This document shows positions 40,265-49,313 of a DNA stretch of 64,000 bases, in pieces. Below the pieces are notes generated by a model. The model had not been told where the DNA came from. It saw only the letters and a program-made list of their open reading frames with translations, and did not search any database. Where the stretch lies: positions 1 through 64,000 of the forward strand of contig NZ_JBHRXV010000007.1 in the NCBI RefSeq assembly GCF_042648405.1, in the 5' to 3' direction. The DNA comes from Sphingoaurantiacus capsulatus (GTDB lineage: Bacteria; Pseudomonadota; Alphaproteobacteria; Sphingomonadales; Sphingomonadaceae). The translations under genes were made by a program, and so were the position numbers. Position 1 is the stretch's first letter, and every line of letters starts with the position of its first letter.

Positions 40265-41479
40265 ATGGCGACTGAAGCACCGACCATCGACGCCCCGACG
40301 ATCACCCTGACGCCGCCGGAGCCGGTGAGGCCGATCGCGGTCGAAAAGGCCTCCGGGCTGGTGCCGTTGAAGAGCGAGCAGACCAGCGAGCTGGAAAAGC
40401 GCGTCGAGACCTTCGTCGACGATCTCGTCGCGCAGGACGCCAACAGTCCCGAGTTCGGCAAGCGTATCGACGCGCTGACCTCGCTCGGCCGTCGCGAGAT
40501 CGCCGAGGCGGCCGGCTATTCGAACCGCTTCCTCGACCGCCCGGTGCGCGCGATGGACAAGGACAGCGGCGTCGGCGCCGACCTCGCCGAGCTGCGCCGC
40601 ACCATCGAGGACCTCGACCCCGGCAAGCGCGGCGACCTGATGACCCGCAAGAAGCTGTTCGGGATCATCCCCTTCGGCAACAAGCTGCGCGACTATTTCG
40701 ACAGCTATTCCTCGGCGCAGGGCCATATCTCGTCGATCATCGCGCGCCTCGGCAGCGGCAAGGACGAGCTGCTGATGGACAATGCCGCCATCGACGTCGA
40801 GCGCTCGAACCTGTGGACCACCATGGGGAAGCTCGAGCAGATGATCTACGTCTCGAAGGCGCTCGACGCGCAGCTCGAGGCGAAGGCGATGGAGCTGGAG
40901 TCGACCGACCCGGCGAAGTCGAAGGCGGTGCGTGAAAGCGCGCTGTTCTACGTCCGCCAGCGCACCACCGACCTGCTGACGCAGATGGCGGTGACGGTGC
41001 AGGGTTATCTTGCGCTCGACCTCGTCAAGAAGAACAATGTCGAGCTGGTGAAGGGCGTCGATCGCGCCTCGACCACCACGGTCGCGGCACTGCGCACGGC
41101 GGTCACCGTCGCGCAGGCGATGACCAACCAGCGGCTGGTGCTCGAACAGATCACCACGCTCAACACGACGACGGCGAATATGATCGAATCGACCGGCGCA
41201 CTGCTGAAGGACAATACTGCCCGCATCCACGAGCAGGCCGCCTCGTCGACGATCCCCGTCGAGACGCTGAAGCGCGCCTTCCAGAACATCTACGACACGA
41301 TGGACGCCATCGACACCTTCAAGCTGAAGGCGCTCGATTCGATGAAGACCACGGTCGATGCGCTGTCGGGCGAGGTCGAGAAGTCGCGCGGCTACATCGC
41401 CCGCGCCGAAGGCGCGGCGCAGGCGCGGCTGTCGGGCGGCGAGGTCGCGTCGCCGTTCACCGCGCTCGAATCGAAGTAA
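40265..41479 (+). CDS. Toxic anion resistance protein, TelA family
   Basis: 404 residues, mostly alpha-helical and soluble. The TelA/KlaA signature appears as DLDPGKRGDLMTRKKLFGIIPFGNKLRDYFDSY, HISSIIARLGSGKDELLMDNAAID, LWTTMGKLEQMIY, and the helical VTVQGYLALDLVKKNN. Family members are linked to tellurite or other stress resistance without a defined mechanism. A GGAG site precedes the ATG. It is followed after 3 bp by a membrane protein gene, echoing the TelA-XpaC pairing of Firmicutes. Confidence 0.93.
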   Translation: MATEAPTIDAPTITLTPPEPVRPIAVEKASGLVPLKSEQTSELEKRVETFVDDLVAQDANSPEFGKRIDALTSLGRREIAEAAGYSNRFLDRPVRAMDKDSGVGADLAELRRTIEDLDPGKRGDLMTRKKLFGIIPFGNKLRDYFDSYSSAQGHISSIIARLGSGKDELLMDNAAIDVERSNLWTTMGKLEQMIYVSKALDAQLEAKAMELESTDPAKSKAVRESALFYVRQRTTDLLTQMAVTVQGYLALDLVKKNNVELVKGVDRASTTTVAALRTAVTVAQAMTNQRLVLEQITTLNTTTANMIESTGALLKDNTARIHEQAASSTIPVETLKRAFQNIYDTMDAIDTFKLKALDSMKTTVDALSGEVEKSRGYIARAEGAAQARLSGGEVASPFTALESK

Positions 41480-41482
41480 GCC

Positions 41483-42196
41483 TTGGTCCTCGACCCCGAT
41501 CGCGCGCTGGAACGTGCCGAGGATTTCCTGCGGCGCCACATGAAGTCGCGCGCCACCCGCGAGGCGGAGAAGCGCGCGCGGCAGCGGGCGATGGCCGATT
41601 TCGGCCGCCGCTTCGGCCGCGCCTCAATGGTGACGGGCGCCTCGGCCGCCGGCGTGCTGGGTTACGGGCTCGCGGTGGCACCGGTCGGCGCGACGGGGCT
41701 GATCGCGGCGACAGCGGCGACGATCGTCGCGGCGGGCGCGGCGCTGTTCTGGCCGTCGCGGCGACCGCAGGGCTCGGCGGCGCTGTCGATGGTCAGCCTC
41801 GGCACGCTGACCCTGGAGGCGGAAGAGTGGCTGCTGCGGCAGCGCAATTTGCTGCCCGGCCGCGCCGCCCCGTCGATCGATGCCATTCTCGTCCGCCTGC
41901 ACGACCTGCAGCCGTATATGGCGAAGCTCGACCCCAACGCACCGCTCGCGGGCGAGGCGCGGCGGCTGATCGGCGAGCATCTGCCGCGGCTGGTCAACTC
42001 CTATCTCGGGGTGCCGGCGACCTCGCGCGAGGCCAATCCCGAGATCGGCAAGCGGCTGATCGGCGGCCTCGGTATCGTCGCCGGCGAACTGCAGCGGCTG
42101 TGCGAGCAACTGAGCCGCGACGAGATGCTGAGCTTCGAGACGCAGGGTCGCTTCCTCGAAACCCGCTATGGCGCCGACGACACAATCGACAATTAG
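41483..42196 (+). CDS. TelA-partner membrane protein
   Basis: 237 residues from TTG at 41483, 3 bp after telA. An N-terminal charged helical region is followed by two hydrophobic helices (about 46-66 and 68-90) and a long helical cytoplasmic domain (residues 100-237; LPRLVNSYLGVPATSREANPEIG). The layout resembles XpaC-like partners of TelA, but I see no sequence proof. The TTG start and lack of strong ribosome site suggest coupling. Confidence 0.75.
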   Translation: MVLDPDRALERAEDFLRRHMKSRATREAEKRARQRAMADFGRRFGRASMVTGASAAGVLGYGLAVAPVGATGLIAATAATIVAAGAALFWPSRRPQGSAALSMVSLGTLTLEAEEWLLRQRNLLPGRAAPSIDAILVRLHDLQPYMAKLDPNAPLAGEARRLIGEHLPRLVNSYLGVPATSREANPEIGKRLIGGLGIVAGELQRLCEQLSRDEMLSFETQGRFLETRYGADDTIDN

Positions 42197-42279
42197 CATC
42201 GTCGTTTTGCGTCCGAAATCTCTCTTCGGGAGTACCTAGCGCATCGGCCGACGGGGCCGCGTCTGGGGAGACCTATTCC

Positions 42280-43110
42280 ATGAAGAAGATTCTACTCGCC
42301 GCCGTGCTCGTTGCCGGCACCGCCATGCCTGCGATGGCGCAGGACGCCAGCTGGACCGGCGGCTACGTCGGCGGCCGCATCGGCTACGCCTTCCAACCGA
42401 ACAACGGCGACGAGACCATCGTTTTCGACCGCAACCTCGATGGCACCTTCGGCGACACGATCAGCACCGCGGCGGCCCCGACCGGCAACGCCTTCTCGCC
42501 GGGCTTCTGCGGCGGCGCGGCGACCTCGACGGCGCCGGGGACGGGCTGCACCAAGGACAAGGACGGCCTCGACATCGCCGTCCACGCCGGCTTCGATTAT
42601 CAGTTCGAGGGCGGCTTCGTGGTCGGCCTCGTCGCCGACTACGGCACGCAGAAGGGTCGTGACAGCGTCGCCGCCTTCAGCACGACGCCGGCCTTCTACA
42701 CGATGACCCGGCGCCTGCGTGACAATTACTCGATCCGCGCCCGCGCCGGCTTCGGCACCGACCAGTTCCTGGTGTACGGCACCGGCGGCTGGGCCTGGGG
42801 CAAGGTGAAGAACAGCTTCTCGACCAGCAACACGGCGAACAGCTTCACCACCAACGGCAACGACACCGCCGACGGCTATCGTCTCGGCGTCGGCACCGAA
42901 TATCGCCTCGGCACCAACGTCACGGTCGGCGTGCAGTATCTCTACACGCGCCTCGACGACGACGGCTATCGCGTCCGCGCCGGCAATACCGGCACGACGC
43001 CGGCGACCAACCCGTTCCTGCTCGGCAACGCGGCGGGCACCGACTTCGCGCGCAGCGAGGACAAGCTGACCAGCAATAGCCTCGCGGCGACAGTCAACTT
43101 CCGCTTCTGA
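42280..43110 (+). CDS. Outer-membrane beta-barrel protein
   Basis: 276 residues with signal peptide MKKILLAAVLVAGTAMPAMA. The mature part starts WTGGYVGGRIGYAF and has alternating amphipathic strands, YLYTRL near the end and a terminal Phe (VNFRF), typical of OmpA/Omp31-type porin-like barrels (DUF/OmpW-sized). GGGGAG lies before the start. A rho-independent terminator follows. A longer open frame upstream is not coding. Specific ligand or role unknown. Confidence 0.88.
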   Translation: MKKILLAAVLVAGTAMPAMAQDASWTGGYVGGRIGYAFQPNNGDETIVFDRNLDGTFGDTISTAAAPTGNAFSPGFCGGAATSTAPGTGCTKDKDGLDIAVHAGFDYQFEGGFVVGLVADYGTQKGRDSVAAFSTTPAFYTMTRRLRDNYSIRARAGFGTDQFLVYGTGGWAWGKVKNSFSTSNTANSFTTNGNDTADGYRLGVGTEYRLGTNVTVGVQYLYTRLDDDGYRVRAGNTGTTPATNPFLLGNAAGTDFARSEDKLTSNSLAATVNFRF

Positions 43111-43133
43111 TCGCGGGTCAAACGTTGACGAAG

Positions 43134-43161
43134 GGCCGTCCGGGCGACCGGACGGCCTTTT
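43134..43161 (+). terminator. Rho-independent terminator after the OmpA-like gene
   Basis: Perfect 10-bp stem ggccgtccgg / ccggacggcc with a gcga loop, followed by TTTT, 23 bp after the stop codon. It lies just before the stop of the convergent VOC gene. Confidence 0.8.
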
Positions 43162-43167
43162 CGAGTT

Positions 43168-43593
43168 TCAGCCGACCTCGGCGAACGGGTCGTAGCTCCC
43201 GAAATTCCAGACGTTGCCCTCGGTATCGAGCGCGTCATAGGCGCGGCCGGGATAGCCCTCGTTGTCGTAAGGGCCGCGCACGATCCGGGCCCCCGCCGCC
43301 TTGGCGCGGGCGGCATGCGCGTCGGGATCGTCGATCACAGCGCAGACGCACATGGTGATGCCGCCGGCCTCGTCGGGCGTCTTCCAGCGGTAGAGATCCC
43401 TGGTGTCGCCGGGGCGGTCGCTGCCCAGCATGATCATGTTGCCGTCGAGCAGCAGCTGCGCATGGTGGACGAGGCTGGGGTCCTGCTCGTCGGTGAATAC
43501 CATGTGCCGCTCAAAACCGAAGGCGTCGCACAGGAAATCGATGGCAGCGGGCGCATCCTTGTAGCGCAGGCAAGGAATGAGGGCATGGCGCAT
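43168..43593 (-). CDS. VOC-family (glyoxalase-like) protein
   Basis: 141 residues from ATG at 43593 after a GGGAGAA site. It begins MRHALIPCLRYKDAPAAIDFL and has HHAQLLLDGNMIMLG and a GNVWNFGSYDPF ending: the paired beta-alpha-beta-beta-beta module of vicinal-oxygen-chelate enzymes such as PhnB-like/YdeN proteins. It could be a lyase, dioxygenase or metal-binding resistance protein. It follows the lipoprotein gene by 14 bp. Confidence 0.85.
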   Translation of the reverse strand: MRHALIPCLRYKDAPAAIDFLCDAFGFERHMVFTDEQDPSLVHHAQLLLDGNMIMLGSDRPGDTRDLYRWKTPDEAGGITMCVCAVIDDPDAHAARAKAAGARIVRGPYDNEGYPGRAYDALDTEGNVWNFGSYDPFAEVG

Positions 43594-43607
43594 GGCGTTC
43601 TCCCGGA

Positions 43608-44768
43608 TCAGCGGACGGGGCGCAGGGTGGCGCGGTGGATGTGCCAGCGCAACTGCGCGGGCGTGGCGCCGGGCAGGCCATTGACACGGCGCAGCGTGTA
43701 GCTGCCAGCGAAGCGCTGTTCGGCGCCGCTGCGCAAGGTCGCGGCGACCTGCACCGGCACCTCGACATACAGCGATCCCGCCGCGCCCTGGGGCGCCGAC
43801 GGGAGCCCGGCCGTGACGCGGCTCTTTTCCGTCTCGGCGAAGCCGCGGGCGAAGTCGGCGGCGGACTTGCCGCTGGCGCGGCCGCCGTCGCCCCACAGCG
43901 CGTAGGCGCTGCCATAGTCGCGCCGGTCGATCGCCGCATAGTAGCGCAGCACCACTTCGCGCGCGGCGGTCGGCGAGGTCTCGCCGTCGCTCACGACCGC
44001 CGCTTCGTCGCCGGTCGCGCAGCGGATGCGCCGCAGCGGCGCGACGCCCTTGCCGCTGATCGTCAGGACGTCGCCGCTGCGGCGCAAGGTGCGGATCGCC
44101 TGCCAGGTCTCGCCTTCGCCCTCGAAGGCGAGGTCGAGTTCGACGCTGTCGGCGTTGCTGGCGCGCACGCCGCGCAAGGTGCCGAGGCTTTCGTGGAAGC
44201 GCAGCGCCTGCGAGGTCACGCGAACCCATTCGATTGAGGAGGCCGGCACGCGGCATCCCTCCTCATCCTTCGCCCAGAGGCCGATGAACACGGCGGGGAT
44301 CGCGGTCGGCTCGGGCGGCATCGGCGCGTCGGCGGGCGCGGCGCAGCCCTTGAACGGGCCGGTGCCGTCGATGCCGATGCTGCCCGAATAGGGGAAGGGC
44401 GCGCCCGACATGTCGTTGATGCATTCGCGGCCATAGACTTCGACGGTCACCGTGCCTTTCGCGTCGCTGGCGGTGACGCGGCGACCATCGGGGATCACCG
44501 CGTCGGCGATGATCGACAGACGGCGGGGCTGGCTGTCGACGCCGGTCAGGCTGACCACCTCGCCGTCGATGACCGCCTGCCAGAAGGGCTCGTTGGTCGA
44601 CACGCGGATGCGCGCGGGAAGGCCCGGCTCCTGCGAGGCGATGACAGCAGCGGACGGCGGTCCCGGCTTGGTCGCGACCTTGGGCTCGGCCTTCGGTTCG
44701 GACGGCGCGGGATCGCCGTTGCAGGCGGCGAGGAGCGCGGCGGTGGCGAGGAGGGCAATGCGGGTCAT
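43608..44768 (-). CDS. Lipoprotein with COG3650-type domain and C-terminal NTF2-like part
   Basis: 386 residues with lipobox LLAAC (Cys16). Residues about 50-150 carry STNEPFW, VTVEVYGRECINDMSG and PYSGS, as in COG3650/MliC-neighbour lipoproteins (NEPFW, GxxC.D.MSG). Residues 250-386 resemble an NTF2/SnoaL-like fold beginning VLRYYAAIDRRDYGSAYALW. The location is probably outer membrane, function unknown. The middle part is unassigned. It is upstream of the VOC gene on the same strand. Confidence 0.75.
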   Translation of the reverse strand: MTRIALLATAALLAACNGDPAPSEPKAEPKVATKPGPPSAAVIASQEPGLPARIRVSTNEPFWQAVIDGEVVSLTGVDSQPRRLSIIADAVIPDGRRVTASDAKGTVTVEVYGRECINDMSGAPFPYSGSIGIDGTGPFKGCAAPADAPMPPEPTAIPAVFIGLWAKDEEGCRVPASSIEWVRVTSQALRFHESLGTLRGVRASNADSVELDLAFEGEGETWQAIRTLRRSGDVLTISGKGVAPLRRIRCATGDEAAVVSDGETSPTAAREVVLRYYAAIDRRDYGSAYALWGDGGRASGKSAADFARGFAETEKSRVTAGLPSAPQGAAGSLYVEVPVQVAATLRSGAEQRFAGSYTLRRVNGLPGATPAQLRWHIHRATLRPVR

Positions 44769-44803
44769 GCAGACCTAACGGACAGAGGGGACAAAACTCT
44801 CCG

Positions 44804-45295
44804 CTAGAAAACGCCGAGGGCGAGTCCGGTAGCGAGCGCCGCGCCCAGGTCGCGGCAGCGGTCGAGGTCGGCAGGGGCGATGGTCTTGGGGGCGAGGATG
44901 GCCTCGGGCGTCTGCGCATGGGTGCAGACGATCAGCGGGTCGGCGACCGCCTTCAGCCGCCAGCCGGTGGCGATGCGCGCGATCTGGCGGACGGCATTTT
45001 CGCCGTCGCTGCCGGCGCAAACCATCGTCGCATAGGGGCGGCCCTCGATCTGGCCGAGCACCGGGTAATAGCTGCGGTCGAAGAAGTCCTTCATCACGCC
45101 CGCCATCGCCGCGAGGTTCTCGGGGCAGGCGAAAACATAGCCGTCGGCGGCGAGCAGGTCGTCGGGACCGGCATCGGCCGCCGCGATCGACACGACCTCG
45201 GCACCTTCCTCGCCCGACGCGCCATCGGCGGCGGCCGCCGCCATCTGGCGGGTGCCGCCGGTCATCGAGTGCCAGACGATCAGCAGACGCTTCAT
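44804..45295 (-). CDS. Flavodoxin-like NAD(P)H-dependent oxidoreductase
   Basis: 163 residues starting KRLLIVWHSMTGGTRQMA, the FMN phosphate loop of the flavodoxin fold (S-x-TG-x-T). Residues 60-100 (GYVFACPENLAAMAGVMKDFFDRSYY) match the WrbA/NADPH-dependent FMN reductase group. It starts 15 bp after the P450 stop and is probably cotranscribed; a redox partnership is possible but not shown. Confidence 0.85.
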   Translation of the reverse strand: MKRLLIVWHSMTGGTRQMAAAAADGASGEEGAEVVSIAAADAGPDDLLAADGYVFACPENLAAMAGVMKDFFDRSYYPVLGQIEGRPYATMVCAGSDGENAVRQIARIATGWRLKAVADPLIVCTHAQTPEAILAPKTIAPADLDRCRDLGAALATGLALGVF

Positions 45296-45310
45296 GCCGA
45301 CCGGTTTAGC

Positions 45311-46615
45311 TCACCTCAGGCGATAGCGCACCGGCAGCGTCTTCAGCCCGCTAACGAAATTGGCGCGGCTGTTCTTCGGCTCGCCCGCCAGCTCGATCGA
45401 TTCGAGGCGCGGCAGCAGCTCGGCGAACAGCGCCTTGATCTCCAGCCGGGCGAGATGGAGGCCGAGGCAGAGGTGGACGCCGTGGCCGAAGGCGATATGC
45501 GGGTTGGGCTTGCGGTCGACCTTGAACTTGTCCGGCTCGTCGAACACCGCCTCGTCGCGGTTGCCCGACCAGTAGAAGAGGGCAAGGGCATCGCCCGCCT
45601 TGATCTGCTTGCCGCCCAGCTCGCAATCCTCGGTGGCGGTGCGCATGAAATGCTTCACCGGAGTCACCCAGCGGATCATCTCGTCGACCGCCAGCGGCAG
45701 CAGCGAGGGATCGGCCGTCAGCTTCGCCATCTGGTCGGGGTTGCGGATGAGCTGGAGCAGACCGCCGCTCGCGGTCGAGCTGGTGGTGTCATGCCCCGCG
45801 GTGGCGATGATGACGTAATAGCTCATCGCCTGCAGGTCGTTGATCGGCTCGCCGTCGATCATCCCGTTGGCGATGACGGTCGCGACATCGTCCTTGGGAT
45901 TGGCGCGGCGGTCGGCGGTGATCGCGCCGAAATAGGCGAAGAATTCCTGCGCCAGCGCCATCAGATCGACCTGCTGCTCGCTGCCGAGCGGCGTCTGGTT
46001 GAGATGCTGCGAGCGCGCGACGACGTCCGGGTCGCCGGCGCCGAAAATCTCCTGCGTCATCCGCAGCATCCGCGGCTCGTCCTCGCGCGGCACGCCGAGC
46101 AGATGCATGATGACGCGCAACGGGTACCAGAGCGCCACCTCGTTGACGAAGTCGCACTCGCCGCCCATCGCCGCCATCCGGTCGACATGGTCCTTGGCGA
46201 TCTCGGCGATCTTCGCCTCCATCTTGCGCAAGTTGGGCGGCAGGAACCACTCGTGGGTGAGCTTCCGCAGCTTCATATGCTCGGGGTCGTCGAGGTCGAC
46301 GAGGGTGCGGAACAGGTGGGTGTCGCCGGTGGTCGACTTGATCCAGTCCTCGGCCTCGATCGGGCTCAGATAGGTGCGGAAGCGATTGACGAAGCGGCTG
46401 TTCGCCTTCGACACCGTCGAGATGTCGGCATGACTCGTCACCGACCAGAAGGGCCGGAAGCCCGTCGGCTGCGTCCAGTGCACCGGATCCTCGGCGCGCA
46501 GCTTCGCATAGAGCGCATGAATCTCGGCCTCGTTCGCGACGACCTCCGGATTGACGATCGCATCGTCGATCGTGTCGCGCGAGAAACCCGGAAACTTCGG
46601 ATCGGCATCGGCCAT
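45311..46615 (-). CDS. Cytochrome P450
   Basis: 434-residue soluble monooxygenase. The I-helix is AGHDTTSST, the K-helix ExxR lies before it in sequence order as EMIRW, and the heme-binding loop is FGHGVHLCLG with ligand Cys383. The layout is that of bacterial class I P450s for terpenoid, alkane or fatty-acid oxidation; the exact CYP family was not assigned. It forms a pair with the flavodoxin-like gene. It is divergent from priA with 92 bp between. Confidence 0.94.
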   Translation of the reverse strand: MADADPKFPGFSRDTIDDAIVNPEVVANEAEIHALYAKLRAEDPVHWTQPTGFRPFWSVTSHADISTVSKANSRFVNRFRTYLSPIEAEDWIKSTTGDTHLFRTLVDLDDPEHMKLRKLTHEWFLPPNLRKMEAKIAEIAKDHVDRMAAMGGECDFVNEVALWYPLRVIMHLLGVPREDEPRMLRMTQEIFGAGDPDVVARSQHLNQTPLGSEQQVDLMALAQEFFAYFGAITADRRANPKDDVATVIANGMIDGEPINDLQAMSYYVIIATAGHDTTSSTASGGLLQLIRNPDQMAKLTADPSLLPLAVDEMIRWVTPVKHFMRTATEDCELGGKQIKAGDALALFYWSGNRDEAVFDEPDKFKVDRKPNPHIAFGHGVHLCLGLHLARLEIKALFAELLPRLESIELAGEPKNSRANFVSGLKTLPVRYRLR

Positions 46616-46673
46616 GGCATTTCTCCCCAGCGGCCGAGCCTATCCTGCTTTACCGCACCCGAAAGCTGTGCTT

Positions 46674-46702
46674 TGCGATTGGGTCTGGCAGTTCCCATAA
46701 TG
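46674..46702 (+). promoter_or_regulatory. Possible priA promoter
   Basis: TTGCGA (46674-46679), 17-bp spacer, CATAAT (46697-46702). The predicted start would fall at the priA ATG (46708), giving a leaderless mRNA. Predicted from sequence only. Confidence 0.35.
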
Positions 46703-46707
46703 TTCGC

Positions 46708-48885
46708 ATGACCCCGCCCCTCACCCGTGTTCGCGTACTCGTGCTCCAGCACGGACTCGGCGCGCTCGACTATCGCGTGCCGCCGGGGCTCGCCCTCCAA
46801 CCCGGCGATATCGTGCGCGTGCCGCTGGGGCCGCGCGAGATCTTGGGCGTGGTGTGGGAAGCCGATCGGCTGCCGGCGAAGGAAGTGCCGGTCGAGAAGC
46901 TCCGCCCGGTGCATGGCCGCTATGACGCGGCGCGCATCGAAGCGCCGCTGCGCCGGCTCATCGAATGGGTGGCCGACTATTATCTGGCGCCGCCCTCCGC
47001 CGTGCTGCGCATGGCCATCTCGTCGCCGAGTGCGCTCGATGGCGCACGCGAAATCACCGAATATCGCCCGACCGGCACATTGCCGGCGAAGCTGACGCCG
47101 CAGCGACTGCAGGCGATCGAGAAGCTGGAAAGGCGACAGGGGCTGGTCATCGAGCTGGCGCGCCATGCCGAGGTGTCCGACGCGGTGATCCGTGGGCTGG
47201 TGAAGGCGGGCGCGATCGAGGCGATCCGCGTGCCCGCCGACCGGCCAATCCCGGCGCCCGACCCCGATTTCATCGTGCCGGTGCTTGAGGAAGGCCAGCA
47301 GGCCGCCGCCAATGCGCTGATCGAGGCGGTGAAGGTGGGTGCTTTCGCGCCTTACCTGCTCGACGGCGTCACCGGATCGGGCAAGACCGAGGTGTATTTT
47401 GAAGCGGTGGCCGAGGCCCTACGGCGCGGCGGGCAGGTTTTGGTGCTGGTGCCCGAGATCGCGCTGACCGAGCCGTGGCTGCGCCGGTTCGAAGCGCGCT
47501 TCGGCTGCGCGCCGGTTGCTTGGCATTCCGACCTGCGCTCGACCGAGCGGCGGCAGGCGTGGCGCGCGACGGCGAATGGCGAAGCGCGGGTGGTGGTCGG
47601 CGCGCGCTCGGCGCTGTTCCTGCCCTATCGCGACCTGCGGCTGGTCGTCGTCGACGAGGCGCATGAGCCGAGCTTCAAGCAGGAGGAAGGCGTCTCCTAC
47701 CACGCTCGCGACGTGGCGGTGGTGCGGGCGCAGTTCGAGGCGTGCCCGGTGGTGTTGGCGACCGCGACTCCCGCCATCGAGACGCGCGTGCAGGCGGAGC
47801 GCGGGCGCTACGTCCGCCTGACCCTGCCGCAGCGTTATGGCGGCGCGCAGATGCCGGCGATCGAGACCATCGACCTGCGCAAGGCGCCGCCGCCGCGCGG
47901 TCGGTGGATCAGCCCGCCCTTGCTCGCCGAGCTGGAAGCGACGCTCAATCGCGGCGATCAGGCGCTGCTGTTCCTCAACCGTCGCGGCTATGCGCCGCTC
48001 ACCCTTTGCCGGGCGTGCGGCGAGCGGGTCGACTGCCCCAATTGCACCGCCTGGCTGGTCGAACACCGGCTGACGCGGCGGCTGCAATGCCATCACTGCG
48101 GGTTCGTGACGCCGCCGCCCAAGGCCTGCCCGAGCTGCGGCGAGGAGGACAAGCTCGTCCCTTGCGGCCCCGGCGTGGAGCGAGTGGCCGAAGAGGTCGC
48201 GCAGGTGCTGCCGCAGGCGCGCGTCGCCATCGTCACTTCGGATACCATCTGGTCGCCGGCACGCGCCGCGGCGCTGATCCGGGGCGTCGAATCGGGCGAA
48301 ATCAACCTGCTCATCGGCACGCAGCTCGTCACCAAGGGCTATCATTTCCCCAATCTGACGCTCGTCGGGGTGATCGACGCCGATCTCGGCCTGTCGGGCG
48401 GCGATCTGCGCGCCGCGGAACGCACCTATCAGCAGATCGCACAGGTGGCGGGCCGCGCCGGGCGCGGCGCCAAGCCGGGCTGGGTGTATCTGCAGACTCA
48501 CCAGCCCGAGGCCGCGGTGATCCGCGCGCTGGTCGAGGGCGACACAGAAGGCTTCTACACGGCGGAGACGGCGGCGCGGCGCGAGCATGCGATGCCGCCG
48601 TTCGGCCGGCTGGCGGGGATCGTGGTGTCGGGGCCGCATGAAGGCGAGGTGATCGAGACGGCACGGGCACTCGGCCGCGTGGCGCCCGATCTGGACGGCA
48701 TCGGCGTGCTCGGGCCGGCGCCCGCGCCGCTCGCCATGCTGCGCGGGCGGCATCGCCACCGGCTGCTGGTGCATGCGCGGCGCTCGGCGGACATTCAAGG
48801 GATGCTGCGCGACTGGCTGGCGACCGTGCCGGTCCCATCAAGCGTTCGCGTTACCGTGGACGTCGACCCCTATAGCTTCCTCTAG
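46708..48885 (+). CDS. priA: Primosomal replication restart helicase PriA
   Basis: 3'-5' DNA helicase that restarts stalled forks. 725 residues: N-terminal 3'-DNA-binding domain, Walker A GVTGSGKTEVY, DEAH VVDEAHEPSFKQ, and the zinc-cluster with CRACGERVDCPNC and CHHCG...CPSCG, then C-terminal motor lobe (GTQLVTKGYHFPNLTLVGVIDAD). All domains are present. It is divergent from the P450 and followed by a GC-rich repeat. No other member of the primosome lies nearby. Confidence 0.96.
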   Translation: MTPPLTRVRVLVLQHGLGALDYRVPPGLALQPGDIVRVPLGPREILGVVWEADRLPAKEVPVEKLRPVHGRYDAARIEAPLRRLIEWVADYYLAPPSAVLRMAISSPSALDGAREITEYRPTGTLPAKLTPQRLQAIEKLERRQGLVIELARHAEVSDAVIRGLVKAGAIEAIRVPADRPIPAPDPDFIVPVLEEGQQAAANALIEAVKVGAFAPYLLDGVTGSGKTEVYFEAVAEALRRGGQVLVLVPEIALTEPWLRRFEARFGCAPVAWHSDLRSTERRQAWRATANGEARVVVGARSALFLPYRDLRLVVVDEAHEPSFKQEEGVSYHARDVAVVRAQFEACPVVLATATPAIETRVQAERGRYVRLTLPQRYGGAQMPAIETIDLRKAPPPRGRWISPPLLAELEATLNRGDQALLFLNRRGYAPLTLCRACGERVDCPNCTAWLVEHRLTRRLQCHHCGFVTPPPKACPSCGEEDKLVPCGPGVERVAEEVAQVLPQARVAIVTSDTIWSPARAAALIRGVESGEINLLIGTQLVTKGYHFPNLTLVGVIDADLGLSGGDLRAAERTYQQIAQVAGRAGRGAKPGWVYLQTHQPEAAVIRALVEGDTEGFYTAETAARREHAMPPFGRLAGIVVSGPHEGEVIETARALGRVAPDLDGIGVLGPAPAPLAMLRGRHRHRLLVHARRSADIQGMLRDWLATVPVPSSVRVTVDVDPYSFL

Positions 48886-48896
48886 CGCTGACCTGT

Positions 48897-49045
48897 CCCT
48901 CTCCCGCTTGCGGGAGAGGCTAGGTGAGGGTGTGCGAGCGTCAGCGAGCCTATCGTCGCGGGTGCGAAGGGGACAGGGCGGTACACCCTCACCCTCCCAC
49001 CGCTTCGCGGCGGGCCCCTCCCTCTCCCGCAAGCGGGCGGGGACC
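48897..49045. repeat. CCTCTCCC-type inverted repeat pair
   Basis: The gap after priA begins with a 10-bp hairpin (cctctcccgc with gcgggagagg) and a gtgagggtgt segment, and ends with the inverse acaccctcac and another cctctcccgc-aa-gcggg hairpin. The arrangement matches 1683-1800. It may serve as a bidirectional terminator between priA and the convergent small gene. Confidence 0.7.
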
Positions 49046-49230
49046 TAAGAGAGCCTCGGTGCCTTGGGCTGCTCGCTGAGCTGGCTCAGCAGCGCCTTCA
49101 TTTCCGGATTGGGCGGCGGGCCGTCGATGGCGGCGTCGAGCATGGTGCCGACCGCGCGAAGCGGCGCCGGGAAGCCGGCGTCATATTCGGCGTTGGTATA
49201 CACGCGCTCGAGCAAGAATCGGCGGGGCAT
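49045..49230 (-). CDS. Small protein, 61 residues
   Basis: Short gene (MPRRFLLERVYTN...), acidic-helical with a Pro-rich middle (GPPPNPEMKALLSQL). The codon use resembles the neighbours, which supports coding, but no family or motif is recognised and no ribosome site is convincing. It lies after the terminator of the helicase gene, on the same strand. Confidence 0.5.
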   Translation of the reverse strand: MPRRFLLERVYTNAEYDAGFPAPLRAVGTMLDAAIDGPPPNPEMKALLSQLSEQPKAPRLS

Positions 49231-49313
49231 GAATGCAGCCTATCAAAGTCTCGCTAAATCCAATGCATGCTATTCGCAGTGGTTCCGACAAATATCTCAG
49301 TCCGGACATGAAA

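Noticed and set aside
41827..42279. Upstream extension of the outer-membrane protein
   Set aside because: The frame overlaps the TelA-partner gene and lacks a signal peptide; the ATG at 42280 begins a clear one after a ribosome site.
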